From Actinomycetes bacterium (GTDB lineage Bacteria; Actinomycetota; Actinomycetes; Mycobacteriales; Mycobacteriaceae): a DNA stretch of 20,068 bases. Numbering within the stretch: the first letter of the stretch is position 1; each line of letters begins with the position of its first letter. The stretch lies in assembly GCA_023404955.1 (NCBI GenBank), contig JAEXZY010000011.1, forward strand, positions 1 through 20,068, read 5' to 3'. This document shows, piece after piece, positions 12,269-19,622 of this stretch. The translations under genes and the position numbers were made by a program. The notes below the pieces were generated by a model that saw nothing but the letters and a program-made list of their open reading frames with translations, was not told where the DNA came from and searched no databases.

Positions 12269-13810
12269 ATGACTGCCGTGCAGTACGACAACTCAGCCCT
12301 CGCGCACGAAGAAGAGGGCTACCACAAGGGGCTCAAACCGCGACAGCTGCAGATGATCGCCATCGGCGGCGCGATCGGCACCGGCCTGTTCATGGGCGCC
12401 GGTGGCCGGCTCAGCTCCGCGGGGCCTGGCCTGTTCCTGGTCTACGCCGTCTGTGGGGTGTTCGTCTTCTTCATCCTGCGCGCGCTCGGTGAACTGGTGC
12501 TGCACCGCCCGTCGTCGGGTTCGTTCGTCTCCTACGCGCGCGAATTCCTCGGCGAGAAGGCGGCTTTCGTCGCCGGCTGGATGTACTTCTTCAACTGGGC
12601 CTGCACGTCGATCGTCGACGTGACCGCGATCGCGCTCTACATGCACTACTGGGGCGCCTTCAAGGCGATCCCGCAGTGGACGATCGCGCTCATCGCGCTG
12701 GTGATCGTGCTCGCGGTGAACATGATCTCGGTCAAGGTGTTCGGGGAGATGGAGTTCTGGGCCGCGCTGATCAAGGTCATCGCGCTGGTGACCTTCCTCG
12801 TCGTCGGCATCGTCTTCCTCGCGGGCCGCTTCGACATCGAGGGACAGCCCACCGGCCTGTCGGTGATCTCGGACAACGGCGGCATCCTGCCGACCGGCGC
12901 GCTGGCCCTGGTGCTCGTCACCTCCGGCGTGATCTTCGCTTATGCCGCAGTGGAATTGGTGGGCACGGCCGCCGGTGAAACCGAGAACCCCGCGAAGGTG
13001 ATGCCCAAGGCCATCAACTCGGTGGTGTTCCGGATCGCGATCTTCTACGTGGGCTCACTGATCCTGCTGGCCCTCATGCTGCCCTACACGACCTACAAGC
13101 AGGGCGAGAGCCCGTTCGTGACGTTCTTCTCCAAGATCGGCGTGCCCGCGGCCGGCGACATCATGAATTTCGTCGTGCTGACCGCGGCGATGTCGAGCCT
13201 CAACGCCGGCCTGTATTCCACGGGCCGCATCCTGCGGTCGATGTCGCTCAACGGCAGCGCACCGCAGTTCACCTCCCGCATGACCACGCGGGGCGTGCCG
13301 TTCGCCGGCATCGCGCTGACCGCAGTGTTCACCGTCGTCGGAGTGTTCCTCAACCTCGTGGTGCCGGCCGAGGCGTTCAACATCGCGCTCGATCTCTCGG
13401 CGCTGGGCATCATCGCGTCCTGGGCCACCATCGTGATCTGCCAGATCCAGCTCTACCGCTGGTCGAAGAAAGGCATCCTCGAGCGACCGTCGTTCCGCCT
13501 CTGGGGCACGCCGTACACGAGCTACGCCACCCTGGCGTTCCTGTTCGCCGTCACCGCACTCATGTGCTACGAGAACTACTGGAACCTGGTGGCTCTGGTC
13601 GTGCTGGTGCCGGCACTGGTCATCGGCTGGTTCCTGGTGCGCACACGCGTCATGGAGATCGCGCGTGAGCGGATCGGCATCACGGGCAACTACCCGATCG
13701 CCGCGCAGACGCCGTTGATGAGCGAGTACCTGGATCGCGACCATGCCGGCGCGAGGAATCAGACCCCGAAGGATTCAGACCACGACGGCCGGGACACTAC
13801 GGAGAGGTGA
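12269..13810 (+). CDS. ansP: L-asparagine permease (AnsP-like), amino-acid transporter family
   Basis: This 513-residue inner-membrane permease of the amino acid-polyamine-cation superfamily has about twelve hydrophobic segments. It closely resembles M. tuberculosis AnsP1/AnsP2 as I remember them, sharing GYHKGLKPRQLQMIAIGG, ALGELVLHRPSSGSFVSYAR and SSLNAGLYSTGRILRSM. The first helix carries the substrate-binding GGAIGTGLF (33-41), and TAAGETENPAKVMPKAINSV (about 230-250) is the family's loop signature. It should import L-asparagine or a related amino acid by proton symport as a nitrogen source. The hydrophilic C terminus (about 470-513) is Asp/Arg-rich. The start is ATG 12269. Its last 14 bp overlap the 3' end of the convergent ksgA. 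A GlnR-like site lies upstream. No asparaginase gene is adjacent, so Asn versus another substrate rests on similarity alone. Confidence 0.9.
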   Translation: MTAVQYDNSALAHEEEGYHKGLKPRQLQMIAIGGAIGTGLFMGAGGRLSSAGPGLFLVYAVCGVFVFFILRALGELVLHRPSSGSFVSYAREFLGEKAAFVAGWMYFFNWACTSIVDVTAIALYMHYWGAFKAIPQWTIALIALVIVLAVNMISVKVFGEMEFWAALIKVIALVTFLVVGIVFLAGRFDIEGQPTGLSVISDNGGILPTGALALVLVTSGVIFAYAAVELVGTAAGETENPAKVMPKAINSVVFRIAIFYVGSLILLALMLPYTTYKQGESPFVTFFSKIGVPAAGDIMNFVVLTAAMSSLNAGLYSTGRILRSMSLNGSAPQFTSRMTTRGVPFAGIALTAVFTVVGVFLNLVVPAEAFNIALDLSALGIIASWATIVICQIQLYRWSKKGILERPSFRLWGTPYTSYATLAFLFAVTALMCYENYWNLVALVVLVPALVIGWFLVRTRVMEIARERIGITGNYPIAAQTPLMSEYLDRDHAGARNQTPKDSDHDGRDTTER

Positions 13811-14738
13811 CCTGAGCGTCCAACTCGTCGGAGGTCGACTCGGCGGCGGGCGCCGGGGCGGCCTTCGGGACGATGTGCCAATCGGCGTTGCGCTGCAGGA
13901 GCCGCACGAAGTCAGCGATGGCCAGCGTCTCGCCCCGCCGCGACGGATCGATGCTGGCGGCCAGCAGGCGGCTGGCCGACTCGTTACCCGACCCCGCCCA
14001 CTCGGCGAACGCATTGCGGGCGGTCTTTCGGCGCTGCGCGAACGCGACGTCGACGAGCTCGAACACCTGCTCGCGGAACTCGGTGTCGGTGGGCCACTGC
14101 GAGGTCTCGTAGCGGTCGATCCGCACGAGCCCGGAGTACACGCGAGGGATGGGCCAGAACACGGTCGGTGAGACCATGCCGTAGCGCCGGACATTGCCGA
14201 AGAACCGGACCTTGGCACTGGGCACGCCGTAGTCCTTGCCGCCCGGCTCGGCGGCGAGACGCTCGGCGACCTCGGCCTGCACCATCACCATGACGGTGCG
14301 GATGGACGGAAATTCGGCGAGCAGGTGCAACAGTGCAGGTACAGCAACGTTGTACGGCAGATTGGCGACCAGTGCGGTGGGCTCGTCGTCGAGATCCTCG
14401 CGGCGGAACGTGAGGATGTCGCGGTTGAGCACGTTGAGCCGGTTGATCTCGCTGTGCGAATGCGCGGCGATGGTCTTCGGCAGCTGCTCAGCCAGCACGG
14501 GATCGATCTCGACGGCCGTCACCCGGGAGCCGCGGTCGAGCAGAGCCAGGGTGAGCGAACCCAGCCCGGGGCCGACCTCCAGCACGTGATCGTTGCGGTT
14601 CACGCCTGACGCGGACACGATGCGCCGCACCGTGTTGGCGTCATGGACGAAGTTCTGACCGAACGATTTCCGGGGACGGAAATCAATCGACTTTGCCAAG
14701 TGACGAATTTCAGTTCGCCCGAGCAGCCGAATTGTCAT
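13797..14738 (-). CDS. ksgA: 16S rRNA (adenine1518-N6/adenine1519-N6)-dimethyltransferase
   Basis: KsgA dimethylates two adjacent adenines in the 3' hairpin of 16S rRNA with S-adenosylmethionine, a late small-subunit assembly checkpoint; its loss gives kasugamycin resistance. The 313 residues contain the family N-terminal motif KSFGQNFVHD (24-33), SAM motif I LEVGPGLGSLT (53-63), the acidic end of strand 2 VEIDP (76-80), motif IV NLPYN (126-130), and FWPIPRVYSGLVRI. The length compares with 317 in M. tuberculosis. ATG 14738 overlaps the rpfB stop (ATGA, 14735-14738), so it is coupled to rpfB. The last ~20 residues are a non-conserved Ala/Ser tail, and its stop lies 14 bp inside the convergent permease gene. 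The first ~27 codons use far more A/T-ending codons than the rest. ispE, which follows ksgA in M. tuberculosis, is displaced by two genes. Confidence 0.96.
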   Translation of the reverse strand: MTIRLLGRTEIRHLAKSIDFRPRKSFGQNFVHDANTVRRIVSASGVNRNDHVLEVGPGLGSLTLALLDRGSRVTAVEIDPVLAEQLPKTIAAHSHSEINRLNVLNRDILTFRREDLDDEPTALVANLPYNVAVPALLHLLAEFPSIRTVMVMVQAEVAERLAAEPGGKDYGVPSAKVRFFGNVRRYGMVSPTVFWPIPRVYSGLVRIDRYETSQWPTDTEFREQVFELVDVAFAQRRKTARNAFAEWAGSGNESASRLLAASIDPSRRGETLAIADFVRLLQRNADWHIVPKAAPAPAAESTSDELDAQVTSP

Positions 14739-15862
14739 GACGCACCGATCCTTCCACTACAGACCGGCCACGCACCCCAACCCTGGCGCGCCCTAGTCAC
14801 TTCAGCAATTGCGATCTGCTCTTCTCTCGTTGCCAGATCTGCTCGCTGAGCATACCTCAGACCCCCGTTGCGCTCCCAGGTGTTTTGATCAAATTGGACG
14901 CCACCAAAAAATCCGTTGCCCGTATTGATCCCCCAATTACCTCCGGCTTCGCACCTGGCGAGGGCATCCCACTGGCCGGGATTGGACACCGGAGGCACCT
15001 CGGTTCCGGGCTTGGCGCCGATGCGTAGCACCCCGTCGCGAGCCGGAACGACAATGACATTGGCTACTGGCATTCTGCCAGTTTCAACGCCGTTCACCCT
15101 GGCCACCGCGAATGTGACGTCCTGGCTGCCCGGCATTCCGGGATCCTCTACGACCTGGCGGCTCATGTTCAGCGTGACGTCGGAGATCTGCTGGTTGTTC
15201 GGGGCGAGCGGGAGACGCTCGGTCATCTTCTCGATACGCACCCGGGTGACCGTGATCCGCATGCCATCGACGATGGCAGCCGAGGGTGCTGGATTCACGA
15301 TGTCACTTTGCTGAAGCGGCGCTCCGGCGGCATCGAGCAGAGCCGCGACATTCGGCGCCGCGAGCCGTACGGTACGCACCGCGCCACCGTCGTCGAGCTG
15401 AACTGTTTTGGGGCTCACCACCGGTAGCGCCATGCCGCCGAGCGGCACGCGGCTTCCACGGGACGCAGCCAGCGGCGCCTTGTCCGTCATCCGCAGCTGC
15501 GCGAGCGCCTCCTGCACCGTCGACGCCGTGGTCCACACCTGCTCGGTACCGCCGCCGTCGGTCGAGATCTCGAGTGGACGACTGCGCCGCAAAACGATCG
15601 TGTCGGACTGATGGACGGGCGTCTCGGCGGCGGGAAACAGGTCGTCCCGGTCCCCGACGTCGAACCCGTTTTCCTTCACCACGTCGATGACGCGGCTCTT
15701 CATCGTCGGCACGGTCATCGACGCGCCGTCGACGGTCAGCGTCACGGTCTTGTGCATCACCACGGCGGCGCTGCCCGCGAAGGCCAACGCCAGCAAAGTC
15801 GCAAGAACCAGAGCCCGGAGTATGGGCGAGCGCGTCTGATGAAGTCTGGTGATGGCATTCAC
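14735..15862 (-). CDS. rpfB: Resuscitation-promoting factor RpfB
   Basis: This 375-residue cell-envelope muralytic enzyme cleaves peptidoglycan glycan strands and, with RipA, helps dormant cells resume growth. A basic N terminus and hydrophobic segment (about 13-36) are followed by three DUF348 repeats (about 40-82, 97-137, 153-194), a G5 domain (about 205-282), and the lysozyme-like Rpf domain (about 296-369). The latter shows CEAGGNW with catalytic Glu305 and the disulfide pair Cys304/Cys368. Domain order equals M. tuberculosis RpfB (362 residues). There, as I recall, a Cys follows the hydrophobic stretch (AVAACKTVTL) and is taken as a lipidation site. Here the region reads AVVMHKTVTL with no Cys, so this copy cannot be a lipoprotein and is likely membrane-anchored or processed at an Ala site. 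The start is GTG 15862. The Rpf domain has unusually A/T-ending codons. Confidence 0.95.
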   Translation of the reverse strand: MNAITRLHQTRSPILRALVLATLLALAFAGSAAVVMHKTVTLTVDGASMTVPTMKSRVIDVVKENGFDVGDRDDLFPAAETPVHQSDTIVLRRSRPLEISTDGGGTEQVWTTASTVQEALAQLRMTDKAPLAASRGSRVPLGGMALPVVSPKTVQLDDGGAVRTVRLAAPNVAALLDAAGAPLQQSDIVNPAPSAAIVDGMRITVTRVRIEKMTERLPLAPNNQQISDVTLNMSRQVVEDPGMPGSQDVTFAVARVNGVETGRMPVANVIVVPARDGVLRIGAKPGTEVPPVSNPGQWDALARCEAGGNWGINTGNGFFGGVQFDQNTWERNGGLRYAQRADLATREEQIAIAEVTRARQGWGAWPVCSGRIGAS

Positions 15863-15913
15863 GATGTCGTCGACCCCAACTTCAGGCCGCGCGCAGCTTC
15901 TGTACGCGCGTGC

Positions 15914-15922
15914 ATTATCACA
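15914..15922 (-). promoter_or_regulatory. Candidate extended -10 of rpfB
   Basis: In the 78-bp gap between tatD and rpfB the minus strand reads TGTGATAAT, a GATAAT -10 with an upstream TG, within the only AT-rich stretch. It would leave a leader of about 45 nt before GTG 15862. No good -35 is visible. The gap is much shorter than the rpfB leader I recall in M. tuberculosis. Confidence 0.35.
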
Positions 15923-15940
15923 AGACGGTAACGAATAGAT

Positions 15941-16795
15941 CTACGAGCGGCAACTCTGCAGGCCGTAGATACGCTCCGCCGTCGCCGAACTCTGTTCGGC
16001 AATCATGTCAGGCGCCCGGCCGAGCAGATCAGCCAGCGCACGAACAGTGTAAGGGAGGCAGTAGGGCTCATTCGGCGCGCCGCGGAACGGGTGCGGAGTG
16101 AGAAAAGGTGCGTCGGTTTCCACGAGCAGCTGGTCCGCGGGGATCAACGGCGCGGCTTCCCGCAGCGCATGGGCGTTTTTGAAGCTCACGGTGCCCGACA
16201 GGCTCAGCAGCCACCCTTCGTCGATGCACGTTCGCGCCATGGCCGAATCCGAGGAAAAACAGTGGAAGATCACACTCTCGGGAGCACCCTCGGCCCGCAG
16301 AACGTCGAGCACGTCGGCATCGGCGTCGCGATTGTGGATCATCAGCGGCTTGCCCACGCGCTTGGCGAGGTCGATGTGCCAGGCGAATGCCTCGCGCTGC
16401 ACCGCCGGCTCGGCGCATCCGTCAAGACGCCCGGGCCAGTAGAGGTCCAGCCCGGTCTCCCCGATCGCGACCACGCGGGGATGCCGCGCGAGGGTCTCGA
16501 GCTCCGCTCGCGCGGCCTCGGTCAGCGCACCGGCGCGAGTGGGATGTAGCGCGACCGCGGCGTAGACCCGTGGGTCCCAGTCGGCGGCGTCGACGACCCA
16601 TCGGGCCGAGTCCAGATCGTCGGCGATGGTCACCGCGGCGCGCACCCCGACGCTCTCGGCCCTGTCGAGTATCGCCCGGACGTCGTCAGCGGTGCGCGCA
16701 CCGCAGGCGTCGAGGTGGGTGTGCGCGTCGACCAGCGGGGTCAGGGGCTCGGGAAGCGGCGGCGGCTCGCGCCGCTGTCGGGAGGAGGAGCTCAC
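15941..16795 (-). CDS. tatD: TatD-family metal-dependent DNase/hydrolase
   Basis: With GTG 16795 the protein has 284 residues. TatD enzymes are cytoplasmic TIM-barrel hydrolases with 3'-5' exonuclease activity on DNA/RNA, linked to oxidative-damage repair and RNA turnover. All metal ligands are visible: DAHTHLD with His25 and His27, GETGLD with Glu113, MIHNRDAD with His154, FHCFSSD with His178, and VETDAPFL with Asp228. ALHPTRA, WHIDLAKR and NEPYCLP are family motifs and match mycobacterial TatD (about 264 residues in M. tuberculosis). A Pro/Arg-rich N-terminal extension of about 20 residues precedes the barrel. GTG 16804 is possible, but TAAGGT lies exactly 7 nt before GTG 16795, so the shorter form is preferred. 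tatD lies upstream of rpfB and ksgA on the same strand and is divergent from metG. Confidence 0.93.
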   Translation of the reverse strand: MSSSSRQRREPPPLPEPLTPLVDAHTHLDACGARTADDVRAILDRAESVGVRAAVTIADDLDSARWVVDAADWDPRVYAAVALHPTRAGALTEAARAELETLARHPRVVAIGETGLDLYWPGRLDGCAEPAVQREAFAWHIDLAKRVGKPLMIHNRDADADVLDVLRAEGAPESVIFHCFSSDSAMARTCIDEGWLLSLSGTVSFKNAHALREAAPLIPADQLLVETDAPFLTPHPFRGAPNEPYCLPYTVRALADLLGRAPDMIAEQSSATAERIYGLQSCRS

Positions 16796-16802
16796 TGTCC
16801 AC

Positions 16803-16812
16803 ACCTTAGGGT
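16803..16812. promoter_or_regulatory. Overlapping divergent -10 boxes of tatD and metG
   Basis: On the minus strand TAAGGT (16808 to 16803) lies 7 nt before the tatD GTG at 16795. On the plus strand TAGGGT (16807-16812) lies 8 nt before the metG ATG at 16821. The two hexamers share two bases, so both promoters cannot be opened at once. Neither gene has a clear Shine-Dalgarno. Confidence 0.45.
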
Positions 16813-16820
16813 GAACCCAA

Positions 16821-18365
16821 ATGAGCGAGCCTTACTACATCACGACGGCGATCGCCTATCCCAACGGTGACCCGCACGTCGGACACGCGTACGAATACAT
16901 CGCCACCGATGCCATCGCCCGCTTCAAGCGGCTGGACGGCTTCGACGTCCGCTTCCTCACCGGCACCGATGTGCACGGACTGAAGATGGCCGAGACCGCG
17001 GCCAAGCTCGGTGTCCCGACCGCCGAGCTGGCGCGCGCGAATTCCGACGTGTTCGAGAAGCTGCAGCGCAAGCTCAACGTGTCGTTCGATCGCTTCATCC
17101 GCACCAGCGACGCCGACCACTACGAGGCGTCGAAGGCGATCTGGGCACGCATGGTCGACGCGGGCGACGTCTACCTGGACAAGTACGCGGGCTGGTACTC
17201 GGTGCGCGACGAGCGCTTCTTCGCAGAGAACGAGACCGCGGTCGGCGAGGACGGGGTCCGCACGGCCATCGAGACCGGCACGCCGGTGACCTGGACCGAG
17301 GAGGAGACGTACTTCTTCCGGCTCTCCGCCTACGCGGAGCGACTGCTCGCGCTCTACACCGAGCACCCGGAGTTCATCGAGCCGGACGTGCGCCGCAACG
17401 AGATCGTCAGCTTCGTGTCCGGCGGCCTGCGTGACCTGTCGATCTCACGCACCACCTTCGACTGGGGCGTTCCGGTACCCGACCATCCCGACCACGTCAT
17501 GTACGTGTGGGTGGACGCGCTGACCAACTATCTGACAGGCGTCGGGTTCCCCGACACCGACTCGGAGCTGTACCGGCGCTACTGGCCGGCGGACCTGCAC
17601 ATGATCGGCAAGGACATCATCCGGTTCCACACGGTGTACTGGCCGGCGTTCCTGATGTCGGCGGGTATCGAGCTGCCGAAGAAGGTGTTCGCGCACGGCT
17701 TCCTGTTCAACCGCGGCGAGAAGATGAGCAAGTCGGTCGGTAACGTCGTCGACCCGCACGACCTGGTCGACACGTTCGGAGTCGACCAGGTGCGCTACTT
17801 CCTGCTCCGCGAGGTGCCCTTCGGCCAGGACGGCAGCTACAGCGAGGACGGCATCATCGCGCGGATCAACGCCGACCTGGCCAACGAGTTCGGCAACCTG
17901 GCGCAGCGCTCGCTGTCGATGGTCGCCAAGAACCTCGACGGCGTGGTGCCCGAACCCGGCGACTTCACCCCCGAAGATCTCGAGCTGCTGGCTGCGGCCG
18001 ACGGACTCCTCGACCGGGTGCGCGGCCACTACGCGGCGACGGCGATGCACCTGGCGCTGGAGGCGATCTGGTCGGTACTCGGCGCGGCCAACCGCTACTT
18101 CTCGGCCCAGGAGCCGTGGGTGCTGCGCAAGACGGACCCGCAGCGCTTCGCGACGGTGCTGTACACCACGCTCGAGGTGGTTCGGATCGCGACGCTGCTC
18201 AGCCAGCCCGTGATGCCGGAGGCGGCGGCGCGGCTGCTCGACCTTCTCGGCCAGCCCGCCGATCAGCGCGACTTCACAGCGGTGCCGGTTCGGCTGTCGC
18301 CCGGTCGGGCGCTGCCGGCGCCGAGCGGAGTCTTCCCGCGGTATCAGACCGACGACAAGGCCTGA
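16821..18365 (+). CDS. metG: Methionyl-tRNA synthetase
   Basis: This class I aminoacyl-tRNA synthetase of 514 residues (about 519 in M. tuberculosis MetS) charges tRNA-Met for initiation and elongation. The HIGH signature is PHVGHAY (18-24) with His19 and His22. KMSKS is exact at 301-305 (GEKMSKSVGN). The Met-binding region has ITTAIAYPNG (7-16) and the anticodon-binding helical domain contains WVLRKTD. The protein contains no cysteine at all, so the connective peptide has no zinc knuckle and belongs to the zinc-free type. There is no C-terminal tRNA-binding (EMAP/Trbp111) domain, as usual in mycobacteria. ATG 16821 lies 8 nt behind TAGGGT. The stop codon falls inside the perfect palindrome CCTGAGCTCAGG (18361-18372). 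Identification is secure. Confidence 0.97.
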   Translation: MSEPYYITTAIAYPNGDPHVGHAYEYIATDAIARFKRLDGFDVRFLTGTDVHGLKMAETAAKLGVPTAELARANSDVFEKLQRKLNVSFDRFIRTSDADHYEASKAIWARMVDAGDVYLDKYAGWYSVRDERFFAENETAVGEDGVRTAIETGTPVTWTEEETYFFRLSAYAERLLALYTEHPEFIEPDVRRNEIVSFVSGGLRDLSISRTTFDWGVPVPDHPDHVMYVWVDALTNYLTGVGFPDTDSELYRRYWPADLHMIGKDIIRFHTVYWPAFLMSAGIELPKKVFAHGFLFNRGEKMSKSVGNVVDPHDLVDTFGVDQVRYFLLREVPFGQDGSYSEDGIIARINADLANEFGNLAQRSLSMVAKNLDGVVPEPGDFTPEDLELLAAADGLLDRVRGHYAATAMHLALEAIWSVLGAANRYFSAQEPWVLRKTDPQRFATVLYTTLEVVRIATLLSQPVMPEAAARLLDLLGQPADQRDFTAVPVRLSPGRALPAPSGVFPRYQTDDKA

Positions 18366-18372
18366 GCTCAGG
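18361..18372. other. 12-bp perfect palindrome at the metG stop
   Basis: CCTGAGCTCAGG contains the metG TGA. It has no loop, so it would not make a good terminator alone. It directly adjoins the CRP-like site that follows. Confidence 0.5.
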
Positions 18373-18388
18373 TGTGATACGCATCACG
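18373..18388 (+). promoter_or_regulatory. CRP-like binding site
   Basis: TGTGA-N6-TCACG matches the CRP consensus TGTGA-N6-TCACA at nine of ten bases; mycobacterial CRP (Rv3676 type) uses nearly the same site. Its centre is about 44 bp upstream of the start predicted from the ECF41-type promoter, the usual place for direct activation or interference. Confidence 0.5.
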
Positions 18389-18391
18389 TCG

Positions 18392-18418
18392 TGTCACACG
18401 AAGACGGTCGCCGGTGTC
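18392..18418 (+). promoter_or_regulatory. ECF41-type promoter of the oxidoreductase-sigma operon
   Basis: TGTCACA (18392-18398), 16 bp, then TGTC (18415-18418). The published ECF41 promoter, as I remember it, is TGTCACA-N16-CGTC, so the -35 and spacing are exact and the -10 differs at one base. The sigma gene of that same class is the second gene of this operon, implying autoregulation. Confidence 0.65.
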
Positions 18419-18441
18419 TGGAGGTCACAAGCCCTCGGACG

Positions 18442-18447
18442 AAGGAG
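18442..18447 (+). promoter_or_regulatory. Shine-Dalgarno of the oxidoreductase
   Basis: AAGGAG stands 5 nt before ATG 18453. It decides this start over an in-frame GTG at 18414, which would fall inside the ECF41-type promoter. Confidence 0.7.
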
Positions 18448-18452
18448 ACACC

Positions 18453-19622
18453 ATGACCGATCCCCAGCCCCGCGTCGTCGTGATCGGCGGCGGTTATGCC
18501 GGTGTGATGGCAGCCAATCGGCTGACGTCACGTGACGATCTGGCGGTGACACTGGTGAACCCGCGCCCGCAGTTCGTCGAGCGCATCCGGCTGCACCAAC
18601 TGGTCGCCGGAAACCACGACGCAGTGGTGCCGTACGACCGCGTGCTCAACGCCGGCGTGCGCCTCGTGGTCGACAGCGTCGCGCGCATCGACGCCGCGTC
18701 CCGCAGCCTCACGATGTCCTCGGGCACGACCCTCGCGTACGACTACCTCGTCTACGCCGCGGGCAGCACCGGCGCGGCCCCGACGTCGGTGCCGGGCGCG
18801 GCGGAGTTCGCCTACCCGATCAGCGAATGGGAGCAGGCCGACGCCCTGCGCGCGCGGCTGGCCGACGTCGCGCTGCCCGCGCCGGTCGTCGTGGTCGGGG
18901 CGGGCCTGACCGGCATCGAGGCAGCGGCCGAACTCGCCGAGGCCGGCCGCTCCGTCACGCTGGTGAGCACCGAGATCGGACCGTCGCTGAGCCGGCCCGG
19001 TCGCCGCTCTGTGACCAAACGCCTCGCGAAGTTGGGGGTGACCATGCTGGAGGGAGCGACAGTGTCCGCCGTCGGGCCCGATCACGTGGTCCTCGCCGAC
19101 GGCCGCCACATCCGGAGCGCGGCGACGGTGTGGAGCGCCGGCTTCGGCGTTCCCGCGCTGGCCGCGGTCAGCGGCCTGAGCACCGACGGCATGGGCCGGC
19201 TGATCACCGACGAGACATACACGAGCGTCGACGACGACCGCATCGTCGGCGCCGGGGACGCCGCCGCACCGTCACGGCGGCCGTACCGGATGAGCTGCCA
19301 GGCGAGTCTGCCGATGGGCGTGCTGGCCGCCGAGACCGTGCTCGCGAGGCTGGCGGGCGAGCAACCCATCCAGCAGTCGATACCGATGACCGCACAGTGC
19401 ATCAGCCTCGGCCGCGCCGCGGGCACGCTGCAGATGCAGCGCAAGGACGACACCCCCCTCCCCGTGTTCGTCGGTGGGCGTGCCGGCGCGTTCATCAAGG
19501 AGCAGGTGTGCCGGTGGACGGTGAAGTGGATGGCCGGTGAAGCCGCCACGCCCGGCTCCTACCATTCGATGAAAGGACCCGAACGGTCCGCTCCCGCACC
19601 CGAAACGGTGGCCAGCCGGTGA
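18453..19622 (+). CDS. FAD/NAD(P)-dependent oxidoreductase (NDH-2-like), ECF41 partner
   Basis: This 389-residue two-dinucleotide-binding flavoprotein has an FAD-binding GGGYAG (12-17) after strand VVVI, a second Rossmann motif GAGLTG (149-154) for NAD(P)H, YDYLVYAAGS (97-105), and the terminal FAD aspartate in IVGAGDAA (264-271). It resembles type II NADH dehydrogenases and AIF-like proteins, but the C terminus lacks a clear membrane anchor. SCQASLPMG and FIKEQVCRW are typical of the mycobacterial paralogues of this family. The ATG is set by AAGGAG. Its stop overlaps the start of the sigma gene (GTGA, 19619-19622). ECF41 sigma factors are known to sit beside a carboxymuconolactone decarboxylase, oxidoreductase or epimerase (COE) gene. 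This is the oxidoreductase type. The substrate and the stress it serves are unknown. Confidence 0.9.
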   Translation: MTDPQPRVVVIGGGYAGVMAANRLTSRDDLAVTLVNPRPQFVERIRLHQLVAGNHDAVVPYDRVLNAGVRLVVDSVARIDAASRSLTMSSGTTLAYDYLVYAAGSTGAAPTSVPGAAEFAYPISEWEQADALRARLADVALPAPVVVVGAGLTGIEAAAELAEAGRSVTLVSTEIGPSLSRPGRRSVTKRLAKLGVTMLEGATVSAVGPDHVVLADGRHIRSAATVWSAGFGVPALAAVSGLSTDGMGRLITDETYTSVDDDRIVGAGDAAAPSRRPYRMSCQASLPMGVLAAETVLARLAGEQPIQQSIPMTAQCISLGRAAGTLQMQRKDDTPLPVFVGGRAGAFIKEQVCRWTVKWMAGEAATPGSYHSMKGPERSAPAPETVASR

